A stretch of 64,000 bases of DNA from Cristatella mucedo (Eukaryota > Bryozoa > Phylactolaemata > Cristatellidae), in NCBI GenBank assembly GCA_009760855.2, contig WPIO01000013.1, positions 5,390,501-5,454,500 on the forward strand. Direction: 5' to 3'. How positions within the stretch are numbered: position 1 is the stretch's first letter; the number at the start of each line of letters is the position of its first letter. Shown here piece after piece: positions 49,550-61,189 of this stretch. Below the pieces are notes generated by a model that made no database searches, had not been told where the DNA came from, and was given only the letters and a program-made list of their open reading frames with translations. A program made the translations under genes and the position numbers.

Positions 49550-50940
49550 TTTTGTGGGCATGCGGCAGGCAACAGATTCGATCTCACGAATGAGGCCAAG
49601 CTAAATTTTGGCTAACCGTGGTCATATTTTACACAGTCGTGCTACTGAAAATTAACCTGGTATGACTATTACATAGTCACTAATTGCTGAATTTAATTGC
49701 GTGAGCAGCATGGAAGTGACAGTTCAGGATGGTTTATTTAATCTTATCATGTGCAAATGTAAGCAAATAAGGGCGAGAAGAACATTCCGTAATTCCTCTC
49801 CTCTTCGTAAGAATTTACACTCAATTCGAGTCATGAGACCACGGGTGTGCGTCACTCAGGCATTGCAGGTGAGGGAAACCTTGTGGCTAAGTGGCACAGC
49901 ACACAAGCGGCCCTCCACAGCCAGATGTGGTGAGTACTAGAGTTACGGCGATAGCTAAAACATCAGCGGCAGTGCGAGCGGCCTACATTGATTAGTAGAA
50001 TTTCAGGCACGCACGGGTGTAGTGCTGTTAAGATGAAAATGAAAGGTATTTTATTTTGCATACACTACCTGATGGCTGTCGAGGAAGTCTCCAGGGGAGT
50101 GACCTTTCAGTTTGCGAGTAACTGCCGAGCCATTCCGGGCCTCGTCGGTCGGACGAAGACATTTCTATGTAAGCATTGCGCAGCCACGAACCTTAGGAGC
50201 TGCTTGAGCAAAGGACAATTATGACCGAATGTGGTGAGGTCATGAATCAATCTTGCAGCTTTCGATTAACCAATTTATAATAATGCTTCTGTTTATCGCG
50301 TGTGCACAAAATTAAATTCAGGTGCTTGACAAAAAATGGCAGCGCGATAAGAAATGAACAAAGTTTGAGGAAAATAAAGGTATCGTTGTTGTATGGCGTT
50401 TGATGAATATTGTGTAAGGAAGCTCAGCAATTAGTACCGTTTCCCACTATGTAGGAAGGAGCACAACGTATAGTACGTATAGTATCACACAGCGGTTGGT
50501 AGGCCCTAATACCGACCAAGGATCTTATGTGCTGAGTAAGTGTAGACGCGGTCTGGTTAATGAAACTTGCAAACATCAAGAAATCCTCCTAGAAAATTTA
50601 AAAAAAAAATAATAGCAGCTGATACTAAAAATAAGAATTATACATTTGTATAGCGAACGCAAAGCACATAATCTTTTTATAGGCAGTTTGAAATGTACTG
50701 CAAATGAAGCATGACAATACCAGTCTTAGTTAAAGCAAGAAACACGTGAGACGAAAACGCAGTGGCCGAACTCATCCTCATCACCCGAACTCAACAAGTT
50801 CCGGAAGACCATACGGGTATATTTGCACCAGCTCAGGGCGCCGTCTGTCCCTAAAATTCTTTCCGACCTTACTTCTTCCGAGCATTGGCTATAAAGACTC
50901 ATTAACTCGTTTAAAAAAAAGGTCAAATCTCGATAAAAAA
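49550..50940. other. Unassigned sequence
   Basis: No gene recognised. The frame at 49988-50224 lacks motifs. Confidence 0.4.
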
Positions 50941-51042
50941 AAGGCCTGATGTCAACGGGCCGTAAACCAGCCTCATCATGGTCAACAATGCCATACATAC
51001 CAGCGGGCCATAAACCGGCTAAACCACAACCAAAGAGGCCAT

Positions 51043-51378
51043 TGTTTTGTGTGCCTGTTGCTTCTCGGCCACTGGTGTGTGCCTCGCTCTCGGTGGGTGG
51101 TTCGACGGTTGGCTCGGTGCGGCCTTCGATGTGGACGGGTGTTTGGGTGGTTGGCTCGGTGCGGCCTTTGATGTGGGCATGTGGCCCACCACGGTGGCTC
51201 ACCACGGATGCACTCCCTTATCTGTGGTGAGTCAGCCCCTAGCTCATATGTGTACCCGCTGGGGAAATAAAGATTTGAGTCTCGTTCACCACTCACGCTC
51301 ACGTTCGCCCGCTCGTGTCTTCGTGTCTCCGTGAGACTCCACCAGCGCTGCTGCAGCCGGAGACACAATAACGTAACA
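51043..51378 (+). mobile_element. Solo LTR, Gypsy-like
   Basis: Begins tgttttgtgtgcctg and ends aataacgtaaca (TG...CA). It is flanked by ccat at 51039-51042 and 51379-51382, a 4-bp target duplication. AATAAA lies at 51266-51271, consistent with an LTR poly(A) signal in + orientation. An internal tandem pair of a ggttggctcggtgcggcctt unit lies at about 51106-51177. Flanking sequence repeats a gcgggccataaaccggc-like motif at 50956, 51002 and, diverged, 51390. No internal retroelement genes are adjacent. Confidence 0.78.
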
Positions 51379-51382
51379 CCAT

Positions 51383-51842
51383 ACATGTCAACTGGCCACA
51401 ACCCAGGTAGTGGCTTGAATCAGGAGACAGTGCTGGCTCACCCTGGCGACATGCGCTGATTGCGGTTTCGGAGTGCACTGCACCGCTAGATCAGTGTGCT
51501 CTGAGAGATGATTAAGGTCAGAGTTAAGAGCACTGAGGCCGACGGTAGCAAAGCTGAGCAGCACGCCAAAGCAGTGACATCGTGACAGCTTGCAGCTTGA
51601 GTTCAAATTCGCATCCATCTTGCTCCTGCTGATGGGAGATTTCTGCTCATCACGCACACGAGCCGTGACAAGCATTGCGAAATGAAGACCGCAATATACC
51701 GAATGCTATACCCTAGGTCGAGGTCACCGTCCAGGCACTGACGGAGATACTAAAAACTGGTTACCCTGACCTGATGGTCGAGGTCGAAGACGTCAGTCAC
51801 ACTCAAGTGGTAGACGTGATAGACTTGAGTAGTAACTACGTT
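51383..51842. other. Unassigned sequence
   Basis: No gene or repeat recognised. Confidence 0.4.
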
Positions 51843-51845
51843 TAT

Positions 51846-51985
51846 TTGTATCTCCGTCTGTAACTCAACAAAGCCACAAAGACTATGTGGGTATTATGCA
51901 GGAGAGTTTTGAATAGAGCACTCATAGCCCAGATGGCTTTCGGAACCCATCTGGTAGCCAACAGACTTTATCTCATGCAACAAAG
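51846..51985 (-). repeat. L2 family-2 3' end, truncated
   Basis: gtatctccgtctgtaactca to tctcatgcaacaaag is the reverse complement of the family-2 3' end. It joins directly to the SINE at 51986. Confidence 0.75.
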
Positions 51986-52136
51986 TACTAGCTGATTTAA
52001 CAGCCTCCTTTTTTTACAGTGGCAGAAGAAAATTAAGGGCTATCACCACCACTTGGAGCGGCAATAAAGAGTTGCAAAACGCAGTACACCTCAGGATCCG
52101 AACTCACGACATCGGGACCTGGGTCGTAAAAAGCAA
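51986..52136 (-). repeat. tRNA-like SINE (type S2), 3' portion
   Basis: tactagctgatttaacagcc to gggtcgtaaaaagcaa. The SINE is split by the hAT at 52137-54798, and its 5' head is at 54799-54842. Confidence 0.8.
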
Positions 52137-52439
52137 CAGAGGCGTAGCGAGACCTTTGGGCGCCAGGGGACAAAGCTACGATTGGGCCCCCCCTTGTTAA
52201 AAATTGCTGCAAAGTAGCTCCACCAAAAAAGAAATTCAAAAAACACGCTAGCAGGCATTTTGAGTATATAAATTTGCTTTAACTGTAGTGAAGGTACAAG
52301 GTAGCTATCACGGCTTTAAATCAGGGTACATTTTCTGGCCTCAAACGTGAAAACCCGATCTATTAAAATTTGAAAGTCAATATTTTCCAGTGTTTCTTTT
52401 GTTTCTTTTCTTTCTCAATGCTTAACAAGGCCAAATCGG

Positions 52440-54330
52440 AGAGTCGACCTTACCACGTTGATGCTCTCAGATAATTTAGGATTATCTATCTTCAGCTTGC
52501 TAAAGGAACGATCACAGCTAGCAACTGGTGGTGAGAAGAGCTTGCAAGGTTACTCTCGAATTAGGAAATACATCTTCTCATCTTCTCCATAACTGACTAT
52601 GAAATACATGAGTTCCGGTGGTTTCTTTACTGCTGAGTCGCGATGCGTGGCAAGAACAGTTTTAAAAAGTCACCTTTGCCCTTAAATAAAGCTCTGTTAC
52701 ATCAACGTCTGAACAATAGAAGCCTTCAAGAGCTAGACATTGCTGGCGGAGATTGGTCTGGTCACGTATCTTCGAAATCTTCCCAACTTCCAACAAGAAA
52801 CCAAATTTTGTATCAACATGTCAACAAGAGCCGGGAAAACCGAGCTGTAGATTCTAATCTGGGATAGTCTATGCTGTCCTTCGAGATTCTGGAAATATCC
52901 TACTCTGCCATGAGACCAACATTTTGAGAGAGGTATCCAGGCATCTGTGTCCTTTGGCAAATTCTTCACGCGTGAATTATATTTTATTCATTCAACTACA
53001 ACTCCCCAAAATTTACATCTCCCTTTGGCATCTAGCAGTGATTCCTTCCCAGGTCTTCTCGAAGTCTTAATAGCTAAGTCTCAAGAGAGTCGAGGTCACA
53101 AGAGGCGTCTTGGAAGTCTATCTTTCGATCATGCAGTCACTTGTGAATGCGGTCAATCTTCCTTAAGATGCTCTACCATCATAATGGTAATAGAGCAAAA
53201 AAGCTAAAGTTCAAAATACAATGTAGGAGAATCAGCTTCACTTCTTGTTTCAAGTTTTTCACTTGCATCCTCAGACAGTTGCTCCTACACAGACCTGCAC
53301 TGCTATTCATCATTGGTAGCTTAGACAGGGATACCACATCTAAAGTGGTCCGTGCATTTTTGACATCCCGTCTTGACTTCGGTAACTCACTCAACCTGGT
53401 CTGGAGGTTCAAAACTCTGCAGCTCGGCTTGTCTGTCGTGAGCGGCGCAATTGCCACGTCACACCACTTCTCGCCGACCTACACTGGCTGCCTGTCAAGC
53501 AACGGACAGACTTTGGAGTTGTGTCACTCTCTTTGAGGTCGCTTCATTCTCTGGATCCAGCCTGTCAGATCTGCTATCCCATGAGGCCGAGCATCGTACC
53601 ACCCGCTTTTCGGAATCTAACTGTTTACCCATACCTCGCACAAACCTCAAATCCTTTGGAGACCGTGCCTTTAGTTCGCATGCTCCTAAAGCCTGAAAAT
53701 CACTCTCGACTTGCATCACGACATCTCCTGACTAGTCCACATTTAAAAAGAAACTAAAAACGCATCTATTTATCAACAGAATATAATGGGACCCTGCTAT
53801 TCGACCTTTATGTGCTTATGCGTGCCGATAATATGCATGGTGCCACTAACCACACTCGCATGCTGACCCTGTGCACGTCACCCCTAACCGTGTTATTCTT
53901 GTTGTTTATTGAGCATGCAACCACCAGCTATACGACCGTGCTTTCTTTGCAGCAAACTTAAAGTTCCTAAAAAGAGATTGAGTGAGATCTGAGGGTGCTA
54001 CATCAAATGTGTTATCACTATTGTTATTATACTTTTCACAGCCCGCCACTCTTCACTCCACCTTGTTGCAGAGTCGCGTTTGGCAGCGATGGCTAAGACT
54101 CTCTTCAGTCCTTCCAACCTCAGAGTTGATCACTAAAAGAATGAGTATGTGCTCTCCATTGTTTCACAACAGGTAATGACAACAGAATCTTGACTAGCAG
54201 CATGAACTCCTGCCAGGTTGAAGCTGTGTTTATCACAGTTTGAAAAATTGCCTTCTTATTTCTGGACTGTATTCTCTTTTGGACACCTGAAAGGTAGCCA
54301 TCCATGACTGCTGCGTTGTCGTAGCATAGC
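52440..54330 (-). pseudogene. hAT transposase remnant (ZMYM1-like)
   Basis: Read from high to low coordinates: HAITSPKLGLLNWL, then CYDNAAVMDGYLSGVQKRIQ (54120-54330; the family's YDNAAxM block) and INTASTWQEFMLLV. The L2 insertion follows at 53320-54035. Then comes a helical region with INSLKE-type remnants (LREDLGRNHC, about 53050), and the C-terminal dimerisation block PVASCDRSFSKLKIDNPKLS (about 52460-52520). There are many stops and frame changes, so it is inactive. Confidence 0.8.
53320..54035 (+). pseudogene. L2 3' fragment inside the hAT
   Basis: Encodes SLDRDTTSKVVRAFLTSRLD, and in other frames TPLLADLHWLPVKQ-like and SFGDRAFSSHAPKA. The 3' UTR follows, with gagattgagtgagatctgagg and an att-rich tail at about 54010-54030. 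It has several small deletions compared with 45384-45992. Confidence 0.8.
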
Positions 54331-54798
54331 CAGTTAAGCAAGCCTAGCTTGGGTGATGTAATAGCGTGCGGTACCCAGCCACGGTACGCTGGCTCGCCCT
54401 TGACGCGGCGTAGCAGGACGGGCTCGTTCATAGCGCGACGTAGCCCGCCTGTGACAGGCTGGGGCGAACGGACGGGAAGGGGGGCAGTTGGAACGCGGAC
54501 CGAGAGGTGAGCGGCCGTGTGCTCGTTGCGCTGCGAGCGCGTGTGTCCGCGTCGTTGCGCGTGTGCCGCCAGAGCGTCAAGCTACAGCTTGGTATAAGTC
54601 AGTAAACATGCTTAAATAGCTCAGCCAGCAATATGCAAATCCATTGAAACAAGAACTTGCTTGAAATCAAGATTGATATTCTCACATGAAAAATTTAAAA
54701 AAAATATACGCACAATCCATTTTGCTTTTGGCGCCCCCTCGGACTTGGCGCCCGGGAACATCTGTTCCCCCACTGCCGCACCCCTTGCTATGCCTCTG

Positions 54799-54842
54799 AA
54801 AATCAACCGCCTTACGCAGTGTACCATCGCGGCTCACCGTGA
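54799..54842 (-). repeat. tRNA-like SINE (type S2), 5' head
   Basis: The reverse complement reads gtgagccgcgatggtacact...ggcggttgatttt, the start of the S2 SINE. It completes the copy at 51986-52136 across the hAT. Confidence 0.78.
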
Positions 54843-55072
54843 CGATGAGAAAGTGAGAAACATATTTTGAGTCACGAGGGCAAAGGATGTAGCGAGTTGC
54901 GTGAGAGTAGCAGCTCAGAACGTCTGGAAAGGATGCGCCGGAGAGTCGGCAGCAGGAGAGCATACGTTGTTGCATATGAATTACAGAAGCGAGAATTTTA
55001 TAGCGCCGCAGCGACACTCGGCAGATTCGACCCTCGTTGCCACCGCCGCCGCCGCCGCTCGTGGCCGCGTTG

Positions 55073-55290
55073 CTGGTTTGGCCCAGCGGTTAATGTGCTC
55101 GCTCCCGACCAAGGCCTGGCCGGGGTCGTGAGCTCGAGCACTGCAGCGTACGTGAAGCGCATGGATAGAGAAATATATAAAAATAATACAATTAATTTGT
55201 ATAGCGCCCTAAGAGAACTTAGTTTCTATTCAGGCGCTTCATCAGATTAAGTTCTCTTAGGGCGCTATACAAGCGAATTGAATTATATTT
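55073..55290 (+). repeat. tRNA-like SINE (type S1) interrupted by an L2 stub
   Basis: ttggcccagcggttaatgtg (A-box region) and gggtcgtgagctcgagcac (B box). Then comes gatagag, a minus-strand L2 stub (about 55172-55243), and the SINE's own tail attaagttctcttagggcgc at 55247-55290. The stub and the tail are inverted relatives and form a 25-bp perfect inverted repeat. Confidence 0.7.
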
Positions 55291-56081
55291 ATTGTCTGAC
55301 TGACAGCTGCTTCCTCTGCGACATTGCAATAAAGACTACGAACCGCAACAGTGGCTCGCGGTATATACTTACGTGGGTGCAAAGCAAGAAATTTAGCCGA
55401 ATCCCCACCGCTGGGATCTAGATGACGCTGAGTAATGGTGCTTCGCATTGTCCTCGTGAGTTGTCCCCACTGCACTCGGGTGGGACTCGGTTGCGCAGCA
55501 GCTAAGTTGACCCGGCCATAGCCTTAAGATTCTTTGAAATGTGACTGAGCTTAAAATCTGTAAACTTGTGTGGTCGGTTTTACCTCAGCCATTTGACATT
55601 GGATAACCAATCGATATTATTGATTTGCTTGGGCCACTCCACTAACCCGCCCCCAAAAGGGCGCGGCGTAAAATTAATCGGGCCATGTGGACTAATTTGG
55701 CTCTCATAGACTGAATGAAAAAGTTCAAGATAAGTGCACTAGTTTTTTATTTAAGAATAAATTATGTTTAAAGGTTCTATTGCCTTAACGTTAGAAAACG
55801 AGACTGGGACATCCGCCGCTTTGCGAAATTTCAATTGTTCCACCTGCCGTCGGTGGGTACGTATTTCCTGTCAAGAACCCTGCACGCGAATCCGCTGCAT
55901 CTGACTGTAAGAATGCAAGGAGCCGCACAAGAGGAAGCTTGAAGCTTGCAGACACTACTTACACGGCAACCTTGACAAAAAGGTTTTGGTAAGTACTAAG
56001 AATGCACTCGTGGCTTGCATGTCTTTTTCGCTGTCAGATTAATCACGATTGACAATTGACCGCGTGTACATTTTGAAGTAG

Positions 56082-56156
<75 letters not shown>

Positions 56157-57138
56157 TGTCATGACCTCGTGATACCGAGCTCAGCCAACGCCGGATGGAT
56201 CGCTAAGATGTCAGCCGGTGTCTCTAACAATTAAGAGTTGAGTTATTTTTCGAACGTTGTTAGACTACTCGTTTTCATCGCTGTAATCTAACGCTGGATT
56301 GCTCGTTTGCGGTGCTAAGATTCTAATGGGCGGTCGAATGCCGAATGCCAAGAGCCCTCTGTTCAGACGAACTGTGTCTGTGGGTCATTCCAGACGTTGA
56401 ACTCAGCTAGGGGATCGTATATACACGGCTGCACTTGAATCTGAGATGTACGCCATTGCTGAATTTGTATCTCACTCCCCATCGTTCGCTCATCCTTCAG
56501 TGGGTTAATTCCAAAAAAGCATGCATAAGCATGGCTGCTACCAGTAATTGTAGGTTAACATTTAATAGCTCGACGGTTGTTCGCGCCCTGTGCTACTCTG
56601 CAGGATCAATGACCATTCTCTGGGCATTCCGAGAGAGCTGAAATGCTGCTGAAAATACGGCAGAATGCTACGCGGCATGCTTTCCAATAGATTTTCTATG
56701 CGTTTCTGGCACTCCAACATTTAATATTGGCATCCAGTTTTAAGAAAAGGATAATTATGTAGGATTTTCCAGTGGGTAGAGGCCTTCGGCTGCCTTTGCC
56801 ACGTTGAGCCAGATTAGCTTTAACATTCCTTATAAAGTCGTTATTTAGACCGAATATCCTTTCCGAGAAGTCTAGCCTGGTAAGTCTTCCATCTCGCATC
56901 TGAAATAAGTGCTAATAAATGAATGCAGCGTGACTTCGTCTGCTTAAGGTCTGCGGAACTCCAGATGCGCGCGAAGCACCTGCCTAGCACGTGACTTATT
57001 AGCGGCATTTACGAATCGACCTAAGGTATACGCGCGACTAAGCGAGGGTTAGCCTGAATTTCCAGAATCAATACTCATCTTGGGCCACTGCATCCGATCT
57101 AAATTCCAAGCAGGTACTTAAACTGTTGTTACCGGGCA
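55291..57138. other. Unassigned sequence with (TG)n
   Basis: Contains a 73-bp (TG)n microsatellite at 56084-56156. No gene recognised. Confidence 0.5.
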
Positions 57139-57189
57139 GGCACACCCGATCCCGATAAAATAATGATACCAGAGTATATGGAAACAACA

Positions 57190-57395
57190 CGCTTTGCTGA
57201 AAATCTACTCAAATGCTTAAAAGACAAGCTATTCAGGAATTGGAAAATATCTCCCTCTTCAAAATAGGTTCGACCAGTGTATCGCCTGTAGCTTACGAAC
57301 ACAATCTGAGTATGCTGTTTCAAAGTGGCCTTGAGAGAGATTAAGTTCTCTGAGGGCGCTTTATCAAATGAATTATTATTATTATTATTACCTTT
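57190..57395 (+). repeat. L2 fragment with internal deletion
   Basis: A short RT segment (QELENISLFKIGSTSVSPVA, then LSMLFQSGL) runs directly into the 3' end gagattaagttctctgaggg and (ATT)n at 57372-57391. Most of the RT C-terminus and 3' UTR is missing. Confidence 0.75.
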
Positions 57396-57422
57396 CAGTC
57401 CTTGACAAGTCGGCTGCAAAAC

Positions 57423-58526
57423 AATAATAATGTCATTTGTATAACCCTCGTAGAACTATATCTCTTTATAAGTACTTAAAATGTGATGTACAGCAGGACT
57501 GGCAATATGTTTAGTGATAAATGTGCTGATTTTGTGCCCATAAGCACGAAAGAGACAGACAACCTACACGGACTGAGAAAATGCTATGAGGCGCAGTTGC
57601 ATTTTACTTACTGCTTAAATATCGCCAAGCCAAGGGATGTCTCGGTGTCAGTCGAGTTTGAGTTCCAGGCTTTGTGAGCATACGAACTACAGGCACGGTC
57701 TTTATAGAATTTACGTTTGGTTCGACGGACAGCTTTACAACTGGAGTCAGAACATACGATGCTACGCCTATCCTGATGGGAAAATAGTTGGGATGGTTAG
57801 GCTGGAGCAAATAAATAAAGCGATCGACAAGTGACCAAAACTTAAAGTTAATGTAACAACTGCAACGCTCGCGACAGAAAAGCCTGGGTGCAGAGTTTTT
57901 CACCATCTGGTACTGTCTTATTGTATAAGATGGAAGACCTGCTAGAAGTTAGTCGCACAAGTCGACCCGGGATATCACACATGCCTGGACCAAATTGGGT
58001 GTGCTATGTATCCCTACACGAGAAGGCCGAATTTTTGAATGCTGTGTATGTGAAAGTCGATAGTCTTGACTGTGTAGCTGACATGATCCTCCAGTGAAAG
58101 GTTCGTTTGGAGCAGGACACTTACCGTTAGATATAATGCAGATTCTACATAAGATGGCTGGCAGAGCTCACTTTGAAGGATAGGCTTTCCAATTTCCGAG
58201 TGATACTAGCTTTACCCAGAACTATTAAGTCGGCTATACAGCCATTCTGTATAGAATAGCTTGCTGGCATCCAAGTGCAATGCTTAGCAATGCATATAGA
58301 AATGGAGTTAAGAGTGCTTGATGCGCTTGAAGGCAGGGAAGAATCAAAGCACAGGTGCAGCTGCATATTATCTGCATAGAAATTAAAGCCTAGATTGTGC
58401 CTGGCGATTAAATTGACAAACGGAAAAGTATAAATTGTGCAAATAAGTGGATACATTGCAGAGCACTGTTGTGACCCTGGCTCTAAAGGCTCCTCGGATG
58501 ATTGTTTCCTATTCATATCAAATAAA
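57423..58526 (-). pseudogene. L2 LINE fragment, old copy
   Basis: Starts caataataatgtcatttgta (tail). From high to low, the minus strand has EPGSQQCSAMYPLICTIYTF, the catalytic-block remnant NFYADNMQLHLCF (the second Asp changed to Asn), SAPRLFCRERCSCYI and CYVLTP-type remnants. The 5' end abuts the tail of the next L2 at 58527. Confidence 0.75.
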
Positions 58527-59595
58527 TAAATAATAAATTATCATACATTTGATATGGCATCCTCAGTGAGCTCAATCTATTTCTAAGCACTTCACATTTG
58601 CTTCAAAGGAAGCACGATCGAATGGTTAGTGATAGCATGCTCAATAAACAACAATAACATGGTTAAGCATGACATGCACAGGGTCAGCTTGCAAGAATGG
58701 TTAGTAGCAGCGTGCACTGTGCCAGCACGCAAAGTACATAAAGGACGAATCACAGGGACCCCCTAAATGCTGTCGTACATAGGTGCATTTTTAAGGTCTT
58801 TTTAAATGTGGTCAAGTCAGGGGATGTCATGACGTAAGTCGGGAGTGAGTTCCAGGCTTTGGGAGCATACGGAATAAAGGCATGGTCTCCAAAGGACATG
58901 AAATGTTGACGAGGTGTGGGTAAACAGTTAGATTCCAAAATGCGGGTGGTGCGACGCTTAGCCTGGTGGGAAATTGGATCTGATAGGAAGGCTGGAGCCA
59001 AAGAATGAAGGGACCTAAAAGTGAGTGACAAAACCATGAAGTTGATGCGCTGCTTGACTGGGAACCAGTGCAGGTCGGCGAGAAGTGGTCTGATGTGGCA
59101 CCTGCGATGCTCTCGACAGACAAGCCTAGCTGCAGAGTTTTGTACCAGCTGTAAGCGCTTGAGTGCACACGCCGGTAGACCAGTAAGCAGTGAGTCACAG
59201 AAGTCAAGACGGGATGTCACAAATGCATGGACCAACTTAGACGTGGTATCTGCATCTAAACAAGCCCGAATTTCAGCAATGTTAGGTATCTGAAAGTAGG
59301 CAGACTTGACTGTGGAGCTGATGTGGTCGTCTAACGAGAGGTCACTTTGGAACATGACACCTAGATTTTGAGCTGATTCAACAGGAGATATGCTGGAAGA
59401 GCCGATTTTGAGAGTTAGCTTTTCCAATTTCTGAATCACACTGGGTTTGCCCGTAACTAGTTAATTGATTTTATCGTCATTCAATTTAAGAAAATTTGCT
59501 GCCATTTAAGTGTAGATGTCATCATTACATGCAGTCAGGTAGTTGAGAGAATTCGCCATGCTTGAGGGCGCGGAAGAATCAAAGCAAAGGTACAT
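58527..59595 (-). pseudogene. L2 LINE fragment, younger copy
   Basis: Tail and 3' UTR at 58527-58750, then a 229-codon frame (58750-59439) with KLEKLTLKIGSSSISPVESA, LVHAFVTSRLDFCDSLLTGL, RLVCREHRRCHIRPLLADLH and WNSLPTYVMTSPDLTTFKKT. It has the undeleted GLPACAL version. It is 5'-truncated at about 59595. Confidence 0.83.
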
Positions 59596-59838
59596 GATGG
59601 CTCAATGCCGAGTGCGAACATTTATCTCATTTTGTTTTGCTCCGTATCTTTTCGGGGCAGTTCTGTAGTCGGTTGTGTTTGTTCCTAAATGTTTTCCGTT
59701 GCTGTGAGATGCGCATTGTCCGCGAACTTCTTGTTTTCAAATTCTAGGCTTGTTGCTAATCTAAAGCATAAAAGCACGCCGAAGAGGATCTTTGCCCGCG
59801 CTTGCCGTCTTGGCCACCACAGCTGGCTATACTCATAA

Positions 59839-60504
59839 ATGCCACCAAAGAAGCAAACTGGAAAGAAGCCACGGCCGAACAAGCCGGTTGTCTACTCGAG
59901 AAAAACGCACAGCGCCATCAATATATGCCCAAGCTGCCGACGATCGAAGTATCACCTACCGTCTCGACGACGCTCCCCGGGGCAAGGGCGCTGCAGCAAG
60001 CTCAGCAGCGCGCGAAGGCAGTCAGAAGTGCCTGCCGGGATAGTAGGGAGTGACCAGCGAGGACGCCCGGAGTGCGACGACGCGACGATACAATTGGAGC
60101 CGAGTCAGCGACCGGAGAGTCGTGCCTCTCTGCCGACGGCGGATGCAGGACCGAGCCAGCGCGATAGGCCGACGGTTCGAGCGAGCGCGTTCGAGGAGGA
60201 ATCTTTTGACGAAAGTAGCTCCGACGAGGACGACGAGAGCGGAAGTAGCTCTGCTTATGAAGAAGAGCAGTCGGACGACGATTCGAGCTCAGAGGATGCG
60301 TCCGTCGCAGGAGGAGAGTGGGAAATGAGTCGGCAAGGTTCGAATCGGATAGATCATTACTCTTCGGCCGAGGCGAGCGATTGCGAGCTGGACGAGAAGC
60401 CCGCTATCACTATCACCGAATTCTTTGACGAATTACGTAAGCGATCGAAGGATGAGGTCGAGGTCGTGTGGGCGCTACTCACTCTCAGGTACCGTAGCAG
60501 CTAA
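59839..60504 (+). CDS. Acidic/serine-rich ORF of unknown function
   Basis: 221 codons from ATG 59839 to TAA. Residues 1-50 are basic (PPKKQTGKKPRPNKP) and contain one CPSCRR pair of cysteines. Residues about 115-165 are runs of Ser, Asp and Glu (DESSSDEDDESGSSS). The C-terminus is predicted helical (ITEFFDELRKRSKDEVEVVW). No domain recognised. An AATAAA lies at 60699-60704. A second open frame overlaps the 5' half (59802-60053), so a frameshift or chance overlap is possible. It could be a retroelement gag-like protein or a single-exon gene. There is no flanking LTR. Confidence 0.4.
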   Translation: MPPKKQTGKKPRPNKPVVYSRKTHSAINICPSCRRSKYHLPSRRRSPGQGRCSKLSSARRQSEVPAGIVGSDQRGRPECDDATIQLEPSQRPESRASLPTADAGPSQRDRPTVRASAFEEESFDESSSDEDDESGSSSAYEEEQSDDDSSSEDASVAGGEWEMSRQGSNRIDHYSSAEASDCELDEKPAITITEFFDELRKRSKDEVEVVWALLTLRYRSS

Positions 60505-61185
60505 GGAGAAACTAAACCAAAGCCGTCGGTCCGGATGAGTAAAAATAAATGAATAACAGTTCTTTACCGTTGGAGCGTTACTTCTCAGCGACCCTGACCG
60601 GGATTCACGTTCGAGCTGCAAAGGACACTGGTGGAGGGGTAGTGTCAGTCGGGATGGAAAAGCTTGAATGACTGTCACATCAGAATTCCGAAATTGTGAA
60701 TAAAACTGTGCAGGACGCTGCGACCTGCTCTGACTTTTTTCTAGCGTTATGTTATCCCTTCTAATAGCTCGATGTGCGTCCGTCTGATGGCTCAACACGC
60801 GCTTTATCCAACCTGCTGACTACCCTACACTGCTTCGTCGAAAACTTGGGTAGCGAATGCGTACGTTCTAGAGACACCCAGATGGTTAGCTGACACCCAG
60901 AAGCAGCAGAGGTTCAGGCAATTGCATAGCGCTGCGTTTCAAAGTGGATCGCCCGACTTTCATGGCATTTTGTACTCGAGCTACAACATCTCGAAGTTTT
61001 AGCCCGGCTTGTTGTAATATACTTCCGGCTCTCGCATCGGACCTGCAGTCAGTCTCTAGTTTCGAGTGAGAATTTTTTGGGCCGAGAGCCGCAGGCCTCT
61101 ACGATACTTTCGTTAATGAATCGCTAGAAAGCCTTTGTCTTTAATAAGCTCTGCAGGTCGCTCAACAGCTATTACCTACTGGTCC
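60505..61185. other. Unassigned sequence
   Basis: Apart from the AATAAA at 60699, nothing recognised. Confidence 0.4.
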
Positions 61186-61189
61186 TATT

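Larger units (their letters stand above)
52137..54798 (-). mobile_element. hAT DNA transposon (ZMYM1/DUF4371-like), dead
   Basis: The termini are cagaggcgtagcgag and, reversed, cagaggcatagcaag. The 8-bp flanks aaaagcaa (52129-52136) and aaaatcaa (54799-54806) differ at one base. It is 2662 bp and is inserted in an S2 SINE. It contains a decayed minus-strand transposase and, inside that, a plus-strand L2 fragment (53320-54035). The imperfect target duplication and heavy decay make it older than the hAT at 17263. Confidence 0.85.

Noticed and set aside
50726-51401. Minus-strand frames of 139-159 codons
   Set aside because: They run antisense through the solo LTR and its tandem repeat. The Arg/Thr/His-rich sequence comes from that repeat.
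59802-60053. Second open frame overlapping the acidic ORF
   Set aside because: Short, without motif, and overlapping a longer frame with stronger composition.
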